From: Paractinoplanes lichenicola
GTDB lineage: Bacteria; Actinomycetota; Actinomycetes; Mycobacteriales; Micromonosporaceae
Assembly (NCBI RefSeq): GCF_016785085.1
Contig: NZ_JAENHO010000004.1
Location: forward strand, 434,001-498,000
DNA: 64,000 bases
Reading direction: 5' to 3'
The translations under genes were made by a program, and so were the position numbers. The notes beneath the pieces are model-generated. The model did not search any database, was not told the DNA's origin, and was given only the letters and a program-made list of their open reading frames with translations. Positions within the stretch are counted from its first letter, which is position 1. Every line of letters begins with the position of its first letter. This document shows, piece after piece, positions 16,467 through 24,588 of the stretch.

Positions 16467-17258
16467 CGCCCGCGAGCGGCTGTGCGGCGGCCAGGCGATC
16501 ACCGTCGTGACCAGCGGGGCGTCGAGGACGGGGACGGTGGCGATGTCGTCGCCGAGCTGGGTGCGGCACGACTCGGGCAGCACCGCGATCGCCCGTCCGA
16601 GGGTGATGAGCTGCAGCAACTGGGTGTGGTCGTGCACCTCCGGGCCGGCGCCGGGGGCGTACACCCCGTCCGCCGACGGCCAGCGGGGCAGCGGCAGCTC
16701 GGCGAGATCGGACATCCGCAGGTGCGGCCGGGTGCTCAGGGGATGGCCGGCCGGGAACAGCGCGACTTGGCTCTCGGTGCTCAGCTCCTCGACGTCGAAG
16801 CCGGCCGTCGAGTCGAACGGCAGGTGCAGCAGGGCCACGTCGGCGCGGCCGTCCCGCAGCAGTTTCTCCTGCTCGCCGACCCGGCACAGCACCACGTCGA
16901 CCGCGACCGAGCCCGGTTCCGCGGCGTACGCGTCCAGCAGTTTCGCCAGGATCTCCCCGGCCGCCCCCGCCTTCGACGCGAGCACCAGGCCAGGGTTCTC
17001 CGAGGCCCTTCGCGTACGCCGTTCCGCCGCCTCGACCGCATCGAGCGCGGCCCGGCCCTCGCGCAGGAGCACCGTGCCCGCCTCGGTCAGGGACACGGCA
17101 CGGCTCGTACGGTGGAACAGCTCGACCCCCAGGCGCCGCTCGAGCTGGCTGATCGCCCGGGACAGCGGCGGCTGCGCCATGCCGAGCCGGGTCGCCGCCC
17201 GTCCGAAGTGCAGATCCTCGGCCACGGCGACGAAGTAGCGCAGCTCCCGCGTTTCCAT
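16431..17258 (-). CDS. LysR family transcriptional regulator
   Basis: 275 residues. N-terminal helix-turn-helix METRELRYFVAVAEDLHFGRAATRLGMAQPPLSRAISQLERRLG is canonical, followed by a substrate-binding effector domain. TACCGT lies six bases before the ATG at 17256-17258, the pattern of a leaderless promoter. Divergent from an SDR oxidoreductase gene with 69 bp between the starts, the usual arrangement for a LysR regulator and its target. The 3' end overlaps the convergent GGDEF-EAL gene, and a 15-bp imperfect duplication covers its stop. Confidence 0.93.
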   Translation of the reverse strand: METRELRYFVAVAEDLHFGRAATRLGMAQPPLSRAISQLERRLGVELFHRTSRAVSLTEAGTVLLREGRAALDAVEAAERRTRRASENPGLVLASKAGAAGEILAKLLDAYAAEPGSVAVDVVLCRVGEQEKLLRDGRADVALLHLPFDSTAGFDVEELSTESQVALFPAGHPLSTRPHLRMSDLAELPLPRWPSADGVYAPGAGPEVHDHTQLLQLITLGRAIAVLPESCRTQLGDDIATVPVLDAPLVTTVIAWPPHSRSRALAGLILAATRL

Positions 17259-17327
17259 ACCCCCACGGTATCGCTGCCGACCCAAACGGTGTTGGCCGTG
17301 AACCCCGTGCGGGCGAACGATTCAGGC
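17259..17327. promoter_or_regulatory. Divergent LysR/SDR promoter region
   Basis: 69 bp shared by both genes. On the minus strand TACCGT (17265-17270) is six bases from the LysR ATG. On the plus strand no clear hexamer is visible before the SDR ATG. LysR regulators bind T-N11-A dyads in such gaps; ACGGTGTTGGCCGT at 17286-17299 is the only dyad-like stretch I see. Confidence 0.45.
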
Positions 17328-18050
17328 ATGACGAACAAGACGACCGCGCTGGTCACCGGCGCGAACAAGGGCATCGGGTACGAGATCGCGGCGGGCCTGG
17401 GCGCGCTCGGCTGGGCCGTCGGCGTGGGGGCGCGGGACGACGTACGGCGGGAAACGGCCGTGGAAAAGCTGCGCGCGGCCGGCGTCGACGCGTTCGGGGT
17501 GCCGCTGGACGTCACCGACGACGCGAGCGTGGCCGCGGCGGCCGAGCAGCTCGAGCAGCGGGGTGGCCTCGACGTGCTGGTCAACAACGCGGGCATCACC
17601 GGGGGCTGGCAGCAGGAGCCGACCGTCGTCGACCCGGCCACCATCCGTACGGTCGTGGAGACCAACGTGATCGGCGTCGTGCGGGTCACCAACGCCATGC
17701 TGCCGCTGCTCCAGTGCTCGGCATCCCCGCGCGTGGTCAACATGTCGAGCACCGTCGGCTCGCTGAGCCTGCAGGCCGCGAACACCGACGCCACCGGGCC
17801 CATCTCGGCGGCGTACGCGCCCTCGAAGTCGTTCCTGAACGCGATCACGATCCAGTACGCCAAGGAGCTGGGCGACACGAACATCCTGGTCAACGCCGGC
17901 TGCCCGGGTTTCGTGGCGACCGACCTCAACGGCTTCCGCGGCTACCGCACGCCGGCACAGGGCGCGCAGATCGCGATCCACCTGGCCACCCTGCCCGACG
18001 GCGGCCCGACCGGCGGCTACTTCGACGACAACGGCCCGATCGCCTGGTGA
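17328..18050 (+). CDS. Short-chain dehydrogenase/reductase
   Basis: 240 residues. Classical SDR: NAD(P)-binding TGANKGIG at residues 9-16, NNAGI, the catalytic serine in NMSSTVGSL and the tyrosine/lysine pair in YAPSK. Closest in feel to carbonyl-reductase-like SDRs of actinobacteria. The ATG at 17328 is chosen because it gives the canonical short N-terminus MTNKTTALVTGA. Divergent from LysR and probably its target. The gene ends three bases before the convergent methyltransferase gene. Confidence 0.92.
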   Translation: MTNKTTALVTGANKGIGYEIAAGLGALGWAVGVGARDDVRRETAVEKLRAAGVDAFGVPLDVTDDASVAAAAEQLEQRGGLDVLVNNAGITGGWQQEPTVVDPATIRTVVETNVIGVVRVTNAMLPLLQCSASPRVVNMSSTVGSLSLQAANTDATGPISAAYAPSKSFLNAITIQYAKELGDTNILVNAGCPGFVATDLNGFRGYRTPAQGAQIAIHLATLPDGGPTGGYFDDNGPIAW

Positions 18051-18053
18051 GCG

Positions 18054-18866
18054 TCAGGGCTTGCGGCCGACCGCCGTCCAGATGTTGATGTCGGAGCGCT
18101 CGGGGATGACCGCGCCGGGCTCGGGCCGCCACTCGCTGGCCGGCACCACCCCGGGCTCGACCAGCTCGAGACCGTCGAACAGGGCGGTGAACTCCTCCTT
18201 GGGGCGGGTCCACACGTCGGACTTGCCCTGCTCGACGAGCTGGCGATAGAGCACCTGCTGCTCGGGGGTGCCGAAATCGGAGGTGGCGTGGGTGGCCACC
18301 AGATAGCTGCCCGCGGGCAGGGCGTCGAGCAGCTCGCGCACGATCGGCCGGGCCGCGCCGTCGCCGTGGATGAAGTGCAGCACCGCGATCAGCATCAGCC
18401 CGACCGGCTGGCCGAGGTCGAGGGTCTCGCGCAGCGCCGGGTTCTGCAGGATTGCCCGCGGGGTGTTCAGATCGGCTTCGATGTACGCCGTGCGGCCCTC
18501 GGGGCTGCTGTTGAGCAGGGCGCGCGCGTGCACCATGACCAGCGGGTCGTTGTCGACGTAGACGATCCGCGCGTCGGGAATGATCCGCTGCGCGACCTCG
18601 TGGGTGTTGTCGGCCGTGGGCAGGCCCGTGCCGATGTCGAGGAACTGGCGGATGCCGGCCTCGGCCAGGAACCGGGTGGCCCGCTGCAGCTGCGCGCGGT
18701 TGGCCAGCGCGCCGTCGCGGACCTTGGGGAACAGCTTCTCGAGGGCGTCACCCGAGGCCCGGTCGGCGGCGAAATGATCCTTGCCGCCGAGCCAGTAGTT
18801 GTAACGCCGCGCGGGGTGCGGCACGTTCGGGTCGAGGCCGGCGGGGGCGGCGCTGCTGTGATCCAC
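18054..18866 (-). CDS. SAM-dependent methyltransferase, DUF574 family (paralogue 1)
   Basis: 270 residues. Family hallmarks: VPHPARRYNYWLGGKDHFAADR, the SAM motif QFLDIGTGLPTADNTHEVAQ, VYVDNDPLVMVHARALL and LMLIAVLHFI. Actinobacterial genomes hold many copies; substrates are unknown. I choose the GTG at 18864-18866, not the ATG at 18950, because TATTGT sits exactly six bases upstream (leaderless pattern) and the longer start would invade the divergent paralogue's promoter. It is head-to-head with paralogue 2. Confidence 0.9.
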   Translation of the reverse strand: MDHSSAAPAGLDPNVPHPARRYNYWLGGKDHFAADRASGDALEKLFPKVRDGALANRAQLQRATRFLAEAGIRQFLDIGTGLPTADNTHEVAQRIIPDARIVYVDNDPLVMVHARALLNSSPEGRTAYIEADLNTPRAILQNPALRETLDLGQPVGLMLIAVLHFIHGDGAARPIVRELLDALPAGSYLVATHATSDFGTPEQQVLYRQLVEQGKSDVWTRPKEEFTALFDGLELVEPGVVPASEWRPEPGAVIPERSDINIWTAVGRKP

Positions 18867-18921
18867 AGCGGAACAATACCGCCGCCTACCCAGCGTCGTC
18901 ACGCTCGTCCATAGTAGAGCG
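18867..18921. promoter_or_regulatory. Divergent promoter between two DUF574 paralogues
   Basis: 55 bp. Minus strand: TATTGT (18873-18878), six bases before GTG, with GTGACG about 18 bp further upstream as a possible -35. Plus strand: CATAGT six bases before the ATG at 18922, a weaker -10. Both genes would give leaderless or nearly leaderless transcripts. Confidence 0.55.
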
Positions 18922-19671
18922 ATGGACGAGCAGCCGCAGACGGCGCGCATCTGGAACTATTGGCTCGGCGGCACGGACAACTTCGCCGTCGACCGGGCGG
19001 TCGGTGATCAGATCCGCGCCGCGTTCCCCGACATCGTCGACAACGCCCGGGCCTCGAGAGCCTTCCTCGTACGGGCGGTCAGCTTCGTCGCCGGCCAGGG
19101 CGTCCGGCAGTTCCTCGACGTGGGCACGGGCCTGCCCACGGCCGACAACACCCACGAGGTCGCGCAGCGGGTCGCCCCCGAGTCCCGCATCGTGTACGTC
19201 GACTTCGACCCGCTCGTGCTGACCCAGGCGCGCGCCCTGCTGACCAGCACCCCCGAGGGCCGTACGGCATACATCGACGCCGACGGCCGCGACACCGGGC
19301 GGGTGCTGGGCGGGGCGGCCGAGACGCTCGACTTCACCCAGCCGGTCGCGCTGATCATGTCGGGCCTGCTCGGGCACGTCACCGACGACGACGAGGCCCT
19401 CGCGACGGTCCGCGCCTACCTGGCCGCGCTCGCCCCGGGCAGCTACTTCGTCGCGCTCGACGGCTCGCACAGCCTCGAGCACGGCGCGGCCGAGAAGATC
19501 TGGAACGAACAAGCCAACCCGCCGTACGTGCTGCGCTCCCACGCCCAGTTCGCCCGCTTCTTCGACGGGCTGACCCTGATCGAGCCCGGCGTGACCTCGG
19601 CCCCGCTGTGGCGCCCCGATCAGCAGGACCCCAAGCACCTCGACGTGGTGTGCGCGGTCGCGATCAAATAG
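18922..19671 (+). CDS. SAM-dependent methyltransferase, DUF574 family (paralogue 2)
   Basis: 249 residues. Same motifs as its divergent neighbour (RIWNYWLGGTDNFAVDRAVGD, QFLDVGTGLPTADNTHEVAQ, VYVDFDPLVLTQARALL), but the N-terminal PHPARR element is reduced to PQTARI and the post-SAM loop reads LIMSGLLGHVTDDD, so it is clearly diverged rather than a recent duplicate. Cytoplasmic; substrate unknown. Confidence 0.9.
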   Translation: MDEQPQTARIWNYWLGGTDNFAVDRAVGDQIRAAFPDIVDNARASRAFLVRAVSFVAGQGVRQFLDVGTGLPTADNTHEVAQRVAPESRIVYVDFDPLVLTQARALLTSTPEGRTAYIDADGRDTGRVLGGAAETLDFTQPVALIMSGLLGHVTDDDEALATVRAYLAALAPGSYFVALDGSHSLEHGAAEKIWNEQANPPYVLRSHAQFARFFDGLTLIEPGVTSAPLWRPDQQDPKHLDVVCAVAIK

Positions 19672-19674
19672 GGC

Positions 19675-20227
19675 ATGACACGAACGGCCGTCATCACCGG
19701 TGGCATGAGCGGGCTGGGTGCTGCCGCGGCCGCACGCCTGGCCGCCGACGGCGTACGGGTGCTCACCCTCGACCTCGCCGAAGGCGCCGACCTGCACGCC
19801 GACGTTGCCGACCCCGAGGCCGTACGGGCGGCGGCGGCCGCGACTGGGCCGATCGACATCCTGGTCAACTCGGCCGGGATCGTCGGCCCCAACGCCCCGC
19901 TCTGGCAGGTGCCGGCCGACGGCTGGGCCCGCACGTTCGCGGTCAACGTGACCGGAACGTTCAACACGTGCCAGGCGTAGGTGCCCGCCATGATGTTTCC
20001 CACCACCGGCGTGCTGGCCAACGCGATCGCCCCGGCCGTCATCGCCACCGGAGATGAACGCCGACACCGACCCGGCCGCCCTCGAGCACATCACCGGCCT
20101 GATCCCGATGCGCCGGGTCGGCCGGGCCGAGGAGGTCGCCGAACTGATCGCCTGGCTCGCCTCCGACAAGGTCAGTTTCTCGACCGGCGCCGTCTATGAC
20201 ATCAGCGGCGGCCGGGCCGTCTACTGA
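19675..20227 (+). pseudogene. Broken short-chain dehydrogenase gene
   Basis: Starts MTRTAVITGGMSGLGAAAAA and continues as a normal SDR through LVNSAGIVGP to TFNTCQA, where TAG at 19978-19980 interrupts the frame. The frame then resumes with VPAMM and jumps straight to [16 protein letters not shown], so about 45 codons, including the catalytic Ser and YxxxK, are missing. A one-base insertion near 20050 then shifts the frame; the proper C-terminus [23 protein letters not shown]...[10 protein letters not shown] follows in another frame up to TGA at 20225-20227. Three independent lesions make activity impossible. The remaining ends match SDRs of the sugar/alcohol dehydrogenase type. Confidence 0.9.
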
Positions 20228-20313
20228 ATTCATTCCGCCCGCTTATCGCCTTTCCGACGCGACGCTATATCGGTCTTGTTCGCGGTGCTGTGATGACCCC
20301 CGAGGAGGTCCTC

Positions 20314-22134
20314 ATGGCACCCACCATCATTTACGTCCATGGCAACGGCAATCAGATCGCAATGGAGCGACTGCGCTCGGAATGGGACCACGCGCTTTTC
20401 GGCCGTGATCTCGGCGCGGCCTCCCGCATGGCCTACTGGGCCCGGCTCCGCTACGCCAAACCGCGCGGTGAGGCGGCCGAGCTCGAGGCCGTCGCCGAGG
20501 CCGACCCGGCGCAGCGGCTCGTCGGCCCCGAGGCCTTCGCCGCCGACGTGCTGCGCGAGGCCCGGCAGGAATCGGGGGTCGCCACGGAGGCGGCCGCCGA
20601 CGACGAGCGGCTCCAGAAATGGCTGCTCAGGATGGTCTACGACGCCGACGCGCTGGCCAACGGCGAGGCGGGCGGCCCGGCCGAGGCCCTGCCGCTGCCC
20701 CGCAAACTGCGCATCGCCGCGTTCCGGGCGCTGGTCAAGCGGACGTTCCACGACGTCTACGCGTACTTCTTCGGCGGCATGCGCGACCCCATGCGTCAGG
20801 TCGTCGAGACGACGCTGGCCGGCGCGGGCGGGCCGCTCGTCGTGGTCGGCCACAGCCTCGGCACGATCATCGCGTACGAGGCCCTGCGGAGAATCGGCGC
20901 CCAGGCCAATGTCGACTTGTTCGTAACAGCCGGTTCGCCGCTCGGCGTCCTGGAAGTGCAAGACCTTTTGGACAAGCCGCTGCGCGTCCCCGACGGCGTA
21001 CGGGAATGGCGGAACGTGAATGACGCGCGCGATCTGGTCGCCCTCGATCACCGAATCCGCCCGGAATACGCGCCGGCCGATCGGTGCACCGACTTCATCG
21101 TGAGTAACGGCAGCGACAACCACCACGGCATCGGCGAATATCTGGCCACCGCGCCGATCCGCGACGTGCTCCGGCCCCTTTTCACCGGGGAGGCGGCGCC
21201 GTTGGTGACCGCCGGTGGGCTGCGCTCGGTCAGCAAGCCGGAGACGCCGGTCGTGGCCGAGGAAGCGGCCGTCGTGGCACCGGAACCCACCGCGGGCAGC
21301 ACCGGCAGCGAGCCCGACGAGCGATCCCGGTCGGCGGCGGTGCTGGTCGGCAAGGGCAAGAGCGCCCCGATCCGGCGGGCCGCGGTCACCACGGAATCGG
21401 TCATCGGCCCCGACGAACGCGTCCGCATCTTCGACACACACCTGTCGCCGTGGCGGATGATCTGCTCGCTGCGGCTGACCGGGCCCACCGGCGCCGGCGC
21501 GATCGGCACCGGCTGGTTCATCGGCCCGCGCACCGTGCTCACCGCCGGGCACTGCGTCTTCAGCAGCCACTTCTTCGGCGGCTGGGCCAGCCAGATCCAG
21601 GTCGTGCCCGGCCGCAACGGCCCCGGCGACTCCGCGGTGTCCACCCCGTTCGGCCGGGTCACCAGCACCCGCTTCTCGGCGATCGACCGGTGGGTCGCGG
21701 GGGAGAACGCCGACTACGACATCGGCTGCATCCACCTGGCCGAGGATCAGGACCTGGGCAACACGGTCGGCTGGTTCTCGCTGGCCGCCCCGCCCGCCGA
21801 GGACCTGGCCGGGTTCCTGCTCAACATCTCCGGCTACCCGGGTGACCGCGGCGCCGGCCAGGAGCAGTATTTCGCCCGCAACCGGGTGCTGCGGGTCACC
21901 GAGCGCCGGGTGTTCTACGAGGTCGACACGTTCGGCGGGCAGAGCGGGGCGCCGGTCTGGATCCACGAGGACGAGAACGCGCCGCCGCGGGCGATCGGTG
22001 TGCACGCGTACGGTACGGGAGGGACACCCGCGGACTTCGACATCACCGCGAACTCGGCGCCGCGGATCACCCCCGAGGTGCTGGAGATCGTGACCGAATG
22101 GGTGCAACAGGACGGCGGATGGCCGCAAACGTGA
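20314..22134 (+). CDS. Fusion of alpha/beta-hydrolase and trypsin-like serine protease
   Basis: 606 residues. N-terminal half: lipase-like alpha/beta hydrolase (TIIYVHGNGNQ, nucleophile Ser181 in GHSLG, acid in NVNDARDLVALDH, histidine in NHHGIGEYL). A Pro/Glu/Ala linker (~300-350) leads to a trypsin/V8-like protease domain with His413 (TAGHC), Asp469 (DYDIG) and Ser544 (GGQSGAP). No signal peptide or membrane helix: probably cytoplasmic. Both triads look intact. ATG at 20314 has GAGGAGG at ideal distance. It overlaps a small beta-sandwich gene downstream. Similar peptidase/hydrolase modules occur in bacterial conflict systems; the role here is unproven. Confidence 0.9.
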   Translation: MAPTIIYVHGNGNQIAMERLRSEWDHALFGRDLGAASRMAYWARLRYAKPRGEAAELEAVAEADPAQRLVGPEAFAADVLREARQESGVATEAAADDERLQKWLLRMVYDADALANGEAGGPAEALPLPRKLRIAAFRALVKRTFHDVYAYFFGGMRDPMRQVVETTLAGAGGPLVVVGHSLGTIIAYEALRRIGAQANVDLFVTAGSPLGVLEVQDLLDKPLRVPDGVREWRNVNDARDLVALDHRIRPEYAPADRCTDFIVSNGSDNHHGIGEYLATAPIRDVLRPLFTGEAAPLVTAGGLRSVSKPETPVVAEEAAVVAPEPTAGSTGSEPDERSRSAAVLVGKGKSAPIRRAAVTTESVIGPDERVRIFDTHLSPWRMICSLRLTGPTGAGAIGTGWFIGPRTVLTAGHCVFSSHFFGGWASQIQVVPGRNGPGDSAVSTPFGRVTSTRFSAIDRWVAGENADYDIGCIHLAEDQDLGNTVGWFSLAAPPAEDLAGFLLNISGYPGDRGAGQEQYFARNRVLRVTERRVFYEVDTFGGQSGAPVWIHEDENAPPRAIGVHAYGTGGTPADFDITANSAPRITPEVLEIVTEWVQQDGGWPQT

Positions 22135-22376
22135 CGGAATGGACCGGGCGCGTCGTCGACAACGGCGGCGCGCCCGTGGCCGACGCCGCGGTGGTCGTGG
22201 TCGCGGGATCGGTGCCGATTCCGGAGCTGGCCCTGCTCAGCGGCCCCGACGGGCGGTTCACGCTACGCCTGCCGCCGGGCCGTTTCACTCTGCGCGCGCA
22301 CGGCGACCCCGGCCGCGGCGAGACGACCGTCGACACCACCGCACTCGGCGCCGAGATCGTCATCCGGGTCGGCTGA
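22119..22376 (+). CDS. Small carboxypeptidase-regulatory-like (Ig-like) beta-sandwich protein
   Basis: 85 residues from ATG 22119, which has AGGA upstream; a GTG at 22131 overlapping the upstream stop as GTGA is the alternative. EWTGRVVDNGGAPVADAAVVVVAGSVPIPELALLS, then DGRFTLRLPPGRFTLRAHGD, is the pattern of CarboxypepD_reg/transthyretin-like domains. No signal peptide. Overlap with the hydrolase-protease gene implies co-translation and a physical or functional link, perhaps as substrate, inhibitor or adaptor. Confidence 0.82.
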   Translation: MAANVTEWTGRVVDNGGAPVADAAVVVVAGSVPIPELALLSGPDGRFTLRLPPGRFTLRAHGDPGRGETTVDTTALGAEIVIRVG

Positions 22377-22707
22377 CCGCCGGCATCGCGGCTCCAGCCG
22401 AGTCATCCGCCGCCTCGGCGTGTTCACCCACATGAACCGCGACGGCCGGTACGCCGTGGGCCGGCAGCAGCCGCCACTGCCGGCTCGGGCGGCGGCATCG
22501 CCCACGTGACGTCGCGGGTCAGCCGACGGCCAGTGTGGTGGCAAACTCCTCGGCGCACCTCGGGGTCGTCGGAGATTTTGTGCGGCACAGCGACGATTCT
22601 GGCCGGGCCCGGCCGTCATATCCACCGAGCCGTGTTTGCCGAGCCGTGTTTGCCGAGCCGTGTTCGCCGAGCCGTGTTTGCCGAGCACAACCCGGGAGCC
22701 GTACGAG
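22377..22707. repeat. Gene-free stretch with a 14-bp tandem repeat
   Basis: 331 bp. At 22625-22680 there are four 14-bp copies of CCGAGCCGTGTTTG (one has TTCG), with a partial fifth at 22681. The rest shows no gene. The repeat ends 20 bp before the ribosome-binding site of the next gene, so it lies in that gene's promoter/leader region. Confidence 0.85.
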
Positions 22708-23337
22708 ATGAGCCGCACCGACAAATGGGCGCCGTTGCGCGCCGAATACGCCGCCCTGGCCGACGATCTGGCCGGCCTCGACGAGGGGCAGTGGGCCAAA
22801 CGATCGCTGTGCGGCGAATGGAGCGTCGAGGAGGTGACCGCGCACCTGACCGCCGCCTCCAGCCTGAGCATGCCGCGCTGGCTGGGCAGCATGATCGGCG
22901 CCCGCTTCGACGCCGACGAGCACAACCGGCGCCGGGTGGCCGAGTTCCGCGGGGCGACGCCGGCCGAGACCCTGGCCCGATTCCGGGCGGCCGGGGCGCG
23001 GGCCAAGGGGCCAAGCGGGCACGTCGACGCGTGGCTGGGGGAGGTCGTGGCGCACGGCCAGGACATCCGGCGTCCGCTCGGGCTGACCCGGACCCCGGCC
23101 GTCGAAGTCGTCGAACGGGTCGCCCGGTTCTACGCGAGCCGTGACTTCGCCGTGAACAGCAAGACGGCCGCCACCGGCCTGCGCCTGGAAGCAACCGACG
23201 GCCCGTTCACGGCGGGCGACGGGCCGCTGGTCACCGGCACCACCCTGGCCCTGACCATGGCGATGGCCGGCCGCGCGCCCTACGCCGACGACCTCACCGG
23301 CCCCGGCGCCGAAACCCTGCGGTCGCGCATCGCCTGA
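22708..23337 (+). CDS. Maleylpyruvate isomerase/DinB-like family protein (probably mycothiol-dependent)
   Basis: 209 residues. N-terminal four-helix DinB/MDMPI domain (WAPLRAEYAALADDLAGLDEGQW, CGEWSVEEVTAHLT with a metal-ligand histidine, VDAWLGEVVAHGQDI with another), then a C-terminal SCP2-like domain (LRLEATDGPFTAGDGPLVTGTTLALTMAMAGR). Members use mycothiol, the actinobacterial thiol, in isomerase or transferase reactions; the substrate cannot be read off. ATG at 22708 with GGGAG nine bases upstream; a longer start would translate the 14-bp repeat. Confidence 0.9.
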   Translation: MSRTDKWAPLRAEYAALADDLAGLDEGQWAKRSLCGEWSVEEVTAHLTAASSLSMPRWLGSMIGARFDADEHNRRRVAEFRGATPAETLARFRAAGARAKGPSGHVDAWLGEVVAHGQDIRRPLGLTRTPAVEVVERVARFYASRDFAVNSKTAATGLRLEATDGPFTAGDGPLVTGTTLALTMAMAGRAPYADDLTGPGAETLRSRIA

Positions 23338-23669
23338 GCAGCCCTTACGTGGCGGCCAGTCACCGAGCCCGCCTGGTCGGTTGCGTGGCCGGCTCTGGGT
23401 GGAGGTCGGTCACCGAGCCCGCGTGGCCGACTCTGCGTGGTGGCCGGTCACCGACCCACGTGATCGTTGCGTGGCCGGCTTTGTGCGGCGGCTGTCGCCC
23501 GGCCCGCGCGACCGCCGGGTGGCCGACCTGCCCAGCGGCCGCCTCGGTTCGGCTTGTGCGGTGGTTGGCTTGCGCGGCGGTTGGCTTGCGCGGCGGTTGG
23601 CTTGCGCGGCGGCCGCGCGACTGGGTCTACGCGGCCGCCGCGTGAGCGGGTGTGCGTGGTGGCGGGGCT
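23338..23669. repeat. Gene-free stretch made of two imperfect repeat families
   Basis: 332 bp between convergent genes. 23351-23490 holds three copies of a ~50-bp unit with GGTCACCGAGCCCG and GTGGCCGGCT. 23551-23614 holds four 16-bp units, GGCTTGCGCGGCGGTT type (starts 23551, 23567, 23583, 23599). The same word reappears around the stop of the minus-strand gene as GGCTTTACGCGGCGGCC (23667-23683), where the stop TTA lies in it. No terminator-like hairpin with a T tract was seen. Confidence 0.8.
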
Positions 23670-24521
23670 TTACGCGGCGGCCCGGTGGGGGCGGGTGCGC
23701 AGGAAGGACTCCAGGCCGGCCAGGTCGTCGGTGTTGATGTGGTCGACGTCGGCCGCGACCAGTTCGCGCCAGAGGGCGTCGCGGGCGGGGCCGGCCACGT
23801 CGGGGGTCGCCCAGAAACGGACGCGCTGCCGGTTGGCGTGGGCGTCGCGGACGAAGGCGCGCAGCTTCGCGCGTTCGGCGGCCGGGAACTCGCCGACGCC
23901 CTGCCAGGTGAACAGGTTCGTCCAGTTGTCGCTGATCAGCGGGATGAACGACGCCGGGGCGCCCGAGTTGAGGTCGGCCGCGCGGCCGTCGTAGAACGCG
24001 TACCGGCGGGTCTGCGCCTGCATCAGCTCGCGCGGACGGTCACCGCTGACGACCACCGTGACCGCGTCCTTGGCGACCTTGCCCCGGGCGTACGTGGAAA
24101 GAATGCTCTTGTAACGGCGGAGCACCCGGTCCAGCTCGGTGTAGGTGGCGGCGCCGGTGTTCTTGATGTCGACGAGCAGCTGCAGGGAGATGTCGCTGCC
24201 CCGGTAGACCCGGCCGTGGTTGGCCCGCACCCGCTTGACCAGCGGGTCGAGATACAGGCTCTGCAGCGTGCGGCCCGGCACGACGTCCTCGAGGTCGTGC
24301 GCCACCAGCAGTTCGCCGTCGACCAGATAGATGTCGGCCTCGACGCTGGTGAAGCCGTGCGACAGCGCGTCGGCCAGGGGACGCTCGTGCTCGTAGTCGT
24401 TGTGGGCGTGCGCGCGGGCCAGCGGGCGCACCCCGTGGCGGTCACCGGCCTGCGCGGCCGACGGCGCGAGAACCAGCGTCGCGCACACGGCGGCGAACAG
24501 AGCGAGGGCTCGTCTAGTCAT
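23670..24521 (-). CDS. Secreted PI-PLC / glycerophosphodiester phosphodiesterase family protein
   Basis: 283 residues. Sec signal peptide (MTRRALALFAAVCATLVLAP, cleavage near AQA-GD). HAHNDYEHERPLADALSHGFTSVEADIYLVDGELLVAHD carries the His-Asn and Glu-x-Asp metal/catalytic residues of the family, with LQLLVDIKN further on. Expected to hydrolyse phosphodiesters outside the cell or to be a diverged member. TAGGGT lies seven bases before the ATG at 24519-24521 (leaderless pattern). Divergent from a DUF4287-like gene. Confidence 0.88.
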   Translation of the reverse strand: MTRRALALFAAVCATLVLAPSAAQAGDRHGVRPLARAHAHNDYEHERPLADALSHGFTSVEADIYLVDGELLVAHDLEDVVPGRTLQSLYLDPLVKRVRANHGRVYRGSDISLQLLVDIKNTGAATYTELDRVLRRYKSILSTYARGKVAKDAVTVVVSGDRPRELMQAQTRRYAFYDGRAADLNSGAPASFIPLISDNWTNLFTWQGVGEFPAAERAKLRAFVRDAHANRQRVRFWATPDVAGPARDALWRELVAADVDHINTDDLAGLESFLRTRPHRAAA

Positions 24522-24588
24522 GCGCCCGACCCTAGAAGCGGATCGTAAATCGTCAATGAATCTCGCCGGAACGCTAGGCTGGCCGGTC
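24522..24588. promoter_or_regulatory. Divergent promoter region with leaderless-type -10 boxes
   Basis: 67 bp. Minus: TAGGGT at 24529-24534, seven bases before the GDPD ATG. Plus: TAGGCT at 24575-24580, eight bases before the ATG at 24589, slightly longer than usual. Confidence 0.5.

Noticed and set aside
18867-18950. Longer start (ATG 18950) for DUF574 paralogue 1
   Set aside because: It would overlap the divergent paralogue by 29 bp and adds residues without family similarity; a leaderless -10 supports GTG 18866.
22625-22690. N-terminal extension of the MDMPI-family protein through the 14-bp repeat
   Set aside because: The ATG at 22708 has a good ribosome-binding site and gives the usual N-terminus; the extension would encode repeat-derived residues in shifting frames.
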